Shown here in pieces: positions 61,843 to 64,000 of a DNA stretch of 64,000 nucleotides (positions are counted from its first letter, which is position 1; each line of letters opens with the position of its first letter). Source of the DNA: Mycolicibacterium aromaticivorans JS19b1 = JCM 16368. GTDB taxonomy: Bacteria > Actinomycetota > Actinomycetes > Mycobacteriales > Mycobacteriaceae. Under the pieces are notes generated by a model. It was not told the origin of the DNA. It saw only the letters and a program-made list of their open reading frames with translations, and did no database searches. The stretch is taken from positions 62,001 to 126,000 of the forward strand of contig NZ_JALN02000003.1 in the NCBI RefSeq assembly GCF_000559085.1, written 5' to 3'. The position numbers and the translations under genes were made by a program.

Positions 61843-61858
61843 GTTTTCCGCGGAAAAC
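61843..61858. other. Candidate parS site 2
   Basis: GTTTTCCGCGGAAAAC again, 31 bp (three helical turns) from site 1; extended one base each side. Confidence 0.85.
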
Positions 61859-61905
61859 TCGCGACGCCGGCCGCCGCGCATTTTGGCTCGCTGGCCCCCG
61901 GACAT

Positions 61906-62811
61906 CTATTGCTTCACAAGTTTCCTGAGCTGGGCTGCCAATACTCGAGATCCGACATCGCCAAGGTGGCTATGGAGGGCAGCTGCAAGTGCATGCGGAT
62001 CGGCCTCGAAGCGTCGGAGTGCACGGGTAACGGTGCGTATTTGGCTCGCGGAAGCCTCTCCGCGCTCCTCACGCCGATCCGACTGGTTTTCCTCGCTCGT
62101 CAAGGCACCCTCACCTGATTTGTCCGCACTGCCGGACTCGGGCTGGCTACTCCTCCACCGGGCGACCTGCTGCTCCAGAGGTACACGCGCCAAGTCACGG
62201 GCTTCGCGTATGGCGAGATCACCGCGCCGAGTAGCCTCCTGCAGTTCAGGGGCCAGTTTGAGGAGGGCGCGGCGTTGAGACACCCATGTCTTGCTCTTGT
62301 GTAGGTGATCAGCCGCAGCGTCGGCGCTGCCGTACTCCCCCACGAGGCTCTCCACTGCGCGAGCCTCTTCGATGACGTCGAAGCCTGACCGATCGACGTT
62401 CTCGGCGATCACCGCTGTCAGCAGAGTGGCCCGATCCTTGGCGAGTTCGTCCTTGATGACGATATCGAGTTCGGGCCGACCAAATTTGTGCGCGGCGGCT
62501 AAGCGCCGATTGCCGATGATGACGACCCAACGCGCATCAACAGCGGTATCGGGGTACAGCTGCTGGTAGGCATTCTTAGTCACTACGACAACTGGCTGCA
62601 GCTGGTGCTCCGCGATGGACGCCAGTTCCTGAAGATTGCCCAGGGTGTCTCGCGGGTTGTGCGGATTGCCGACAAGGTCCCGGAGAGGGACTGAGCGCGA
62701 TTGACCGGCTCTAGGGATGATCGAGGATGCTGCTTTTGCCCCGTCTATCGACGACTTCTCACCGACCGCTTCGGCGAGACCGGCGAAGCTCTTCACTCCC
62801 CCGCGACTCAT
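61906..62811 (-). CDS. parB: Partition protein ParB
   Basis: 301 residues. The N-terminal ParB/Srx domain reads RSVPLRDLVGNPHNPRD, LQPVVVVTKNAYQQLYPDTA and WVVIIGNRRLAAAHKFGRPE; the G-NRR-AA motif is the CTP-binding box-II-like signature (GERR type). The central HTH is GSADAAADHLHKSKTWVSQR, and a C-terminal dimerisation helix follows. It binds the candidate parS palindromes. ATG 62811 overlaps the parA stop (ATGA), so it is the second gene of the parAB operon. Confidence 0.93.
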   Translation of the reverse strand: MSRGGVKSFAGLAEAVGEKSSIDGAKAASSIIPRAGQSRSVPLRDLVGNPHNPRDTLGNLQELASIAEHQLQPVVVVTKNAYQQLYPDTAVDARWVVIIGNRRLAAAHKFGRPELDIVIKDELAKDRATLLTAVIAENVDRSGFDVIEEARAVESLVGEYGSADAAADHLHKSKTWVSQRRALLKLAPELQEATRRGDLAIREARDLARVPLEQQVARWRSSQPESGSADKSGEGALTSEENQSDRREERGEASASQIRTVTRALRRFEADPHALAAALHSHLGDVGSRVLAAQLRKLVKQ

Positions 62812-63527
62812 CGGCGGACCTCCGTTGACATCAGTTCATCAGCCAGGTTATAGAAATCAGCAGCCGCGGTAGAAGCCTTGCCGGTCTTCTTGTACTGCGT
62901 CACGACCAAGCCCTCATTGGACGCATTGGTGTGGATCTTGTAGTGACGGACAACGGTCTCGGCCAGGGGCCACCCACGGCCGCGGACGAAATCTTTCGTC
63001 TCGTTCAGCCAGTAGGTCCCGTCGCGGCTGTCGTGGTTGTTTATGAAGACCCGGTAGGGGAGTTGCCTTGGTTCGAGAATTTTCCGGATTGTCCGCGCTG
63101 TCGGGTCGAAGCAGAGCGGCTCGGTCAGGATCGGAACGAGTACCTCGTCAGTGACGTCTAGGACGGTCCTGAGGGCGTCGGCCGAGTGGCCAGAGCCGAG
63201 TCCGTCCCCAGAGCCATCAGGGTCCAGGTCGAACCAGCCGGCGGTGTCGACGTAGACCTCGGCGATCGTGGGCAGGTTGTTTAACTGAGCAAGCCAGTCA
63301 AGTGGATCGTCGTGTGCCTGAATGAGATGGAAGGGAAGGTCGTCAACTTGGTTGGCCCACCAGGTGGCCGAGCCTTGCGGGTCAATCGAGATTGCGGCGA
63401 CGGGAGACTCCGCGTCCTCGGGCAGCCCCTGGCTGAGATGTTCAGCTCGAACGGCGGCAAGGTTGACGGCGGCAGTACTTTTCCCGACACCGCCCTTTTG
63501 ATTCAGAAGTGTCACTACACGTGTCAT
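62808..63527 (-). CDS. parA: Partition ATPase ParA
   Basis: 239 residues, deviant Walker A type Ib (small ParA): LLNQKGGVGKSTAAVNLAAV with Lys11 and Lys16, Walker A' ISIDPQGSATWWANQ, and Walker B YVDTAGWFDLD. No N-terminal HTH, so it probably does not repress its own promoter by itself. With ParB and the palindromes it moves plasmid copies apart on the nucleoid. The GTG/ATG start 63527 is about 130 bp from candidate parS site 3. Confidence 0.95.
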   Translation of the reverse strand: MTRVVTLLNQKGGVGKSTAAVNLAAVRAEHLSQGLPEDAESPVAAISIDPQGSATWWANQVDDLPFHLIQAHDDPLDWLAQLNNLPTIAEVYVDTAGWFDLDPDGSGDGLGSGHSADALRTVLDVTDEVLVPILTEPLCFDPTARTIRKILEPRQLPYRVFINNHDSRDGTYWLNETKDFVRGRGWPLAETVVRHYKIHTNASNEGLVVTQYKKTGKASTAAADFYNLADELMSTEVRR

Positions 63528-63656
63528 TGCGTTGGGGTCCCTTGAAATGGATCGAAGCCGCGATTGGCGGAATGACTAGGAACAGACGCCACTGAGGTTA
63601 CGGCGGGTTAGGGAACGTGGCGCGGCGACACGCCCAACGGGAGACGAATCCAGCCA

Positions 63657-63672
63657 GTTTTCCGCGGAAAAC
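63657..63672. other. Candidate parS site 3
   Basis: GTTTTCCGCGGAAAAC, extended to a perfect 24-bp palindrome by GCCA/TGGC (63653-63676). Upstream of parA. Confidence 0.85.
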
Positions 63673-63767
63673 TGGCAATCTGCGGCCATCCCGGCGGTTC
63701 CGGGGAAGAGGCCACCACTTCACACCTGCATCAGTGCAGCGGCGCTGTGACCTGCGCGTTTGCGGCA

Positions 63768-63783
63768 GTTTTCCGCGGAAAAC
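63768..63783. other. Candidate parS site 4
   Basis: GTTTTCCGCGGAAAAC in the sequence GCGGCA...CCGCC; centre-to-centre 111 bp from site 3. Confidence 0.85.
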
Positions 63784-64000
63784 CGCCGAGTCGGGGATTG
63801 TGCTTAAGGGATTACTCAGACATATCGGTCTAGATGCGGTTGGCGGGTAGACGCGAAGCGTGCTCACTATTTGATCCATTCACAGCCGAGCAATGTTGGT
63901 CGACGCAATTACCGTTCTTCCCAATTTCCGCTGTCCCGGGTTGACACTTTCGGCTTCAACGGAGTGGGGAGCGCGACTCTGAAAGGCGCTTGAAACCGCG

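Larger units (their letters stand above)
63528..64000. other. parA upstream region with two candidate parS sites
   Basis: 473 bp to the window edge with no convincing gene. It contains two copies of the partition palindrome (63657 and 63768) and must contain the parAB promoter. Whether the replication origin or rep gene follows outside the window cannot be told. Confidence 0.5.

Noticed and set aside
63598..63879. Frames across the parA upstream region
   Set aside because: They consist largely of the repeated partition palindrome (FRGKL / FPRKT readings) and have no ribosome site.
1..64000. tRNA, rRNA or a replication initiator gene
   Set aside because: No cloverleaf-like or rRNA sequence and no Rep-type protein were recognised in the reading; absence cannot be proven by eye.

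Overview
The window looks like a mosaic, accessory, probably plasmid-borne stretch of a high-GC Mycobacterium (Mycolicibacterium-type) genome. Pointers to mycobacteria are an MmpS/MmpL pair, secreted DUF732, CAP-domain and MPT63-like proteins, an F420-type (Ddn-like) reductase, a PPE/ESX-substrate-like protein, a Mce-associated remnant and a SCP2-like remnant. Pointers to a plasmid are a parAB locus with four identical palindromic candidate centromere sites at the right end, several toxin-antitoxin modules, relaxase and integrase remnants, and many insertion sequences. No replication initiator is recognisable, so the replicon type is open.

Layout. 1-7.8 kb: catabolic genes (end of a Rieske dioxygenase alpha subunit, its beta subunit, an epoxide hydrolase, a PadR-controlled redox operon) cut by an IS3-family element, then a GAF-ANTAR regulator. 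7.8-13.9 kb: decay zone with a frameshifted DUF6308 gene, an IS256-family element, a TetR regulator, two coupled secreted proteins and a dead IS481 transposase. 13.9-17.8 kb: marR-mmpS-mmpL operon. 17.8-23.4 kb: integrase and relaxase fragments, a TetR regulator, a PAS-GGDEF diguanylate cyclase, a degenerate unidentified gene and a SnoaL-like protein.

23,682-33,927: a Tn7-like transposon with TGT...ACA ends and three 19-bp repeats at each end. It has tnsA-tnsB-tnsC-tniQ on the minus strand, and a cargo of cadD-like, merR, merA, merB, a MerT-like protein, a thioredoxin-like lipoprotein and a CcdA-like protein. Its tnsC is broken, and its Walker A segment reads on the opposite strand. 33.9-36.6 kb: an IS110-family transposase gene split by an IS256-family element with a perfect 9-bp target duplication.

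37.0-43.8 kb: AbrB/RelE-type TA, a DEAD-type helicase with seven helicase-associated repeats, an unknown protein and ParDE, followed by a decayed second copy of the same TA-helicase module. 43.9-51.8 kb: unknown plasmid genes, a PPE-like secreted protein, a membrane protein, an HTH-like protein and a Ser/Thr kinase. 52.2-59.6 kb: a very large DarB-like methylase-helicase, a 200-residue gene before it and a tandem-HTH regulator. 59.9-64 kb: an MPT63-like exported protein, a zinc-ribbon protein, parB, parA and the candidate parS sites.

How genes work together: MerB cleaves organomercurials and MerA reduces the released Hg(II) to Hg(0), under a MerR dyad operator; TnsA/TnsB/TniQ would move the cargo if TnsC is supplied elsewhere; ParA/ParB and the TA modules stabilise the replicon; MmpS/MmpL form an RND-type exporter under MarR control. 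Functional statements come from family knowledge applied to motifs read here; no database search was possible.
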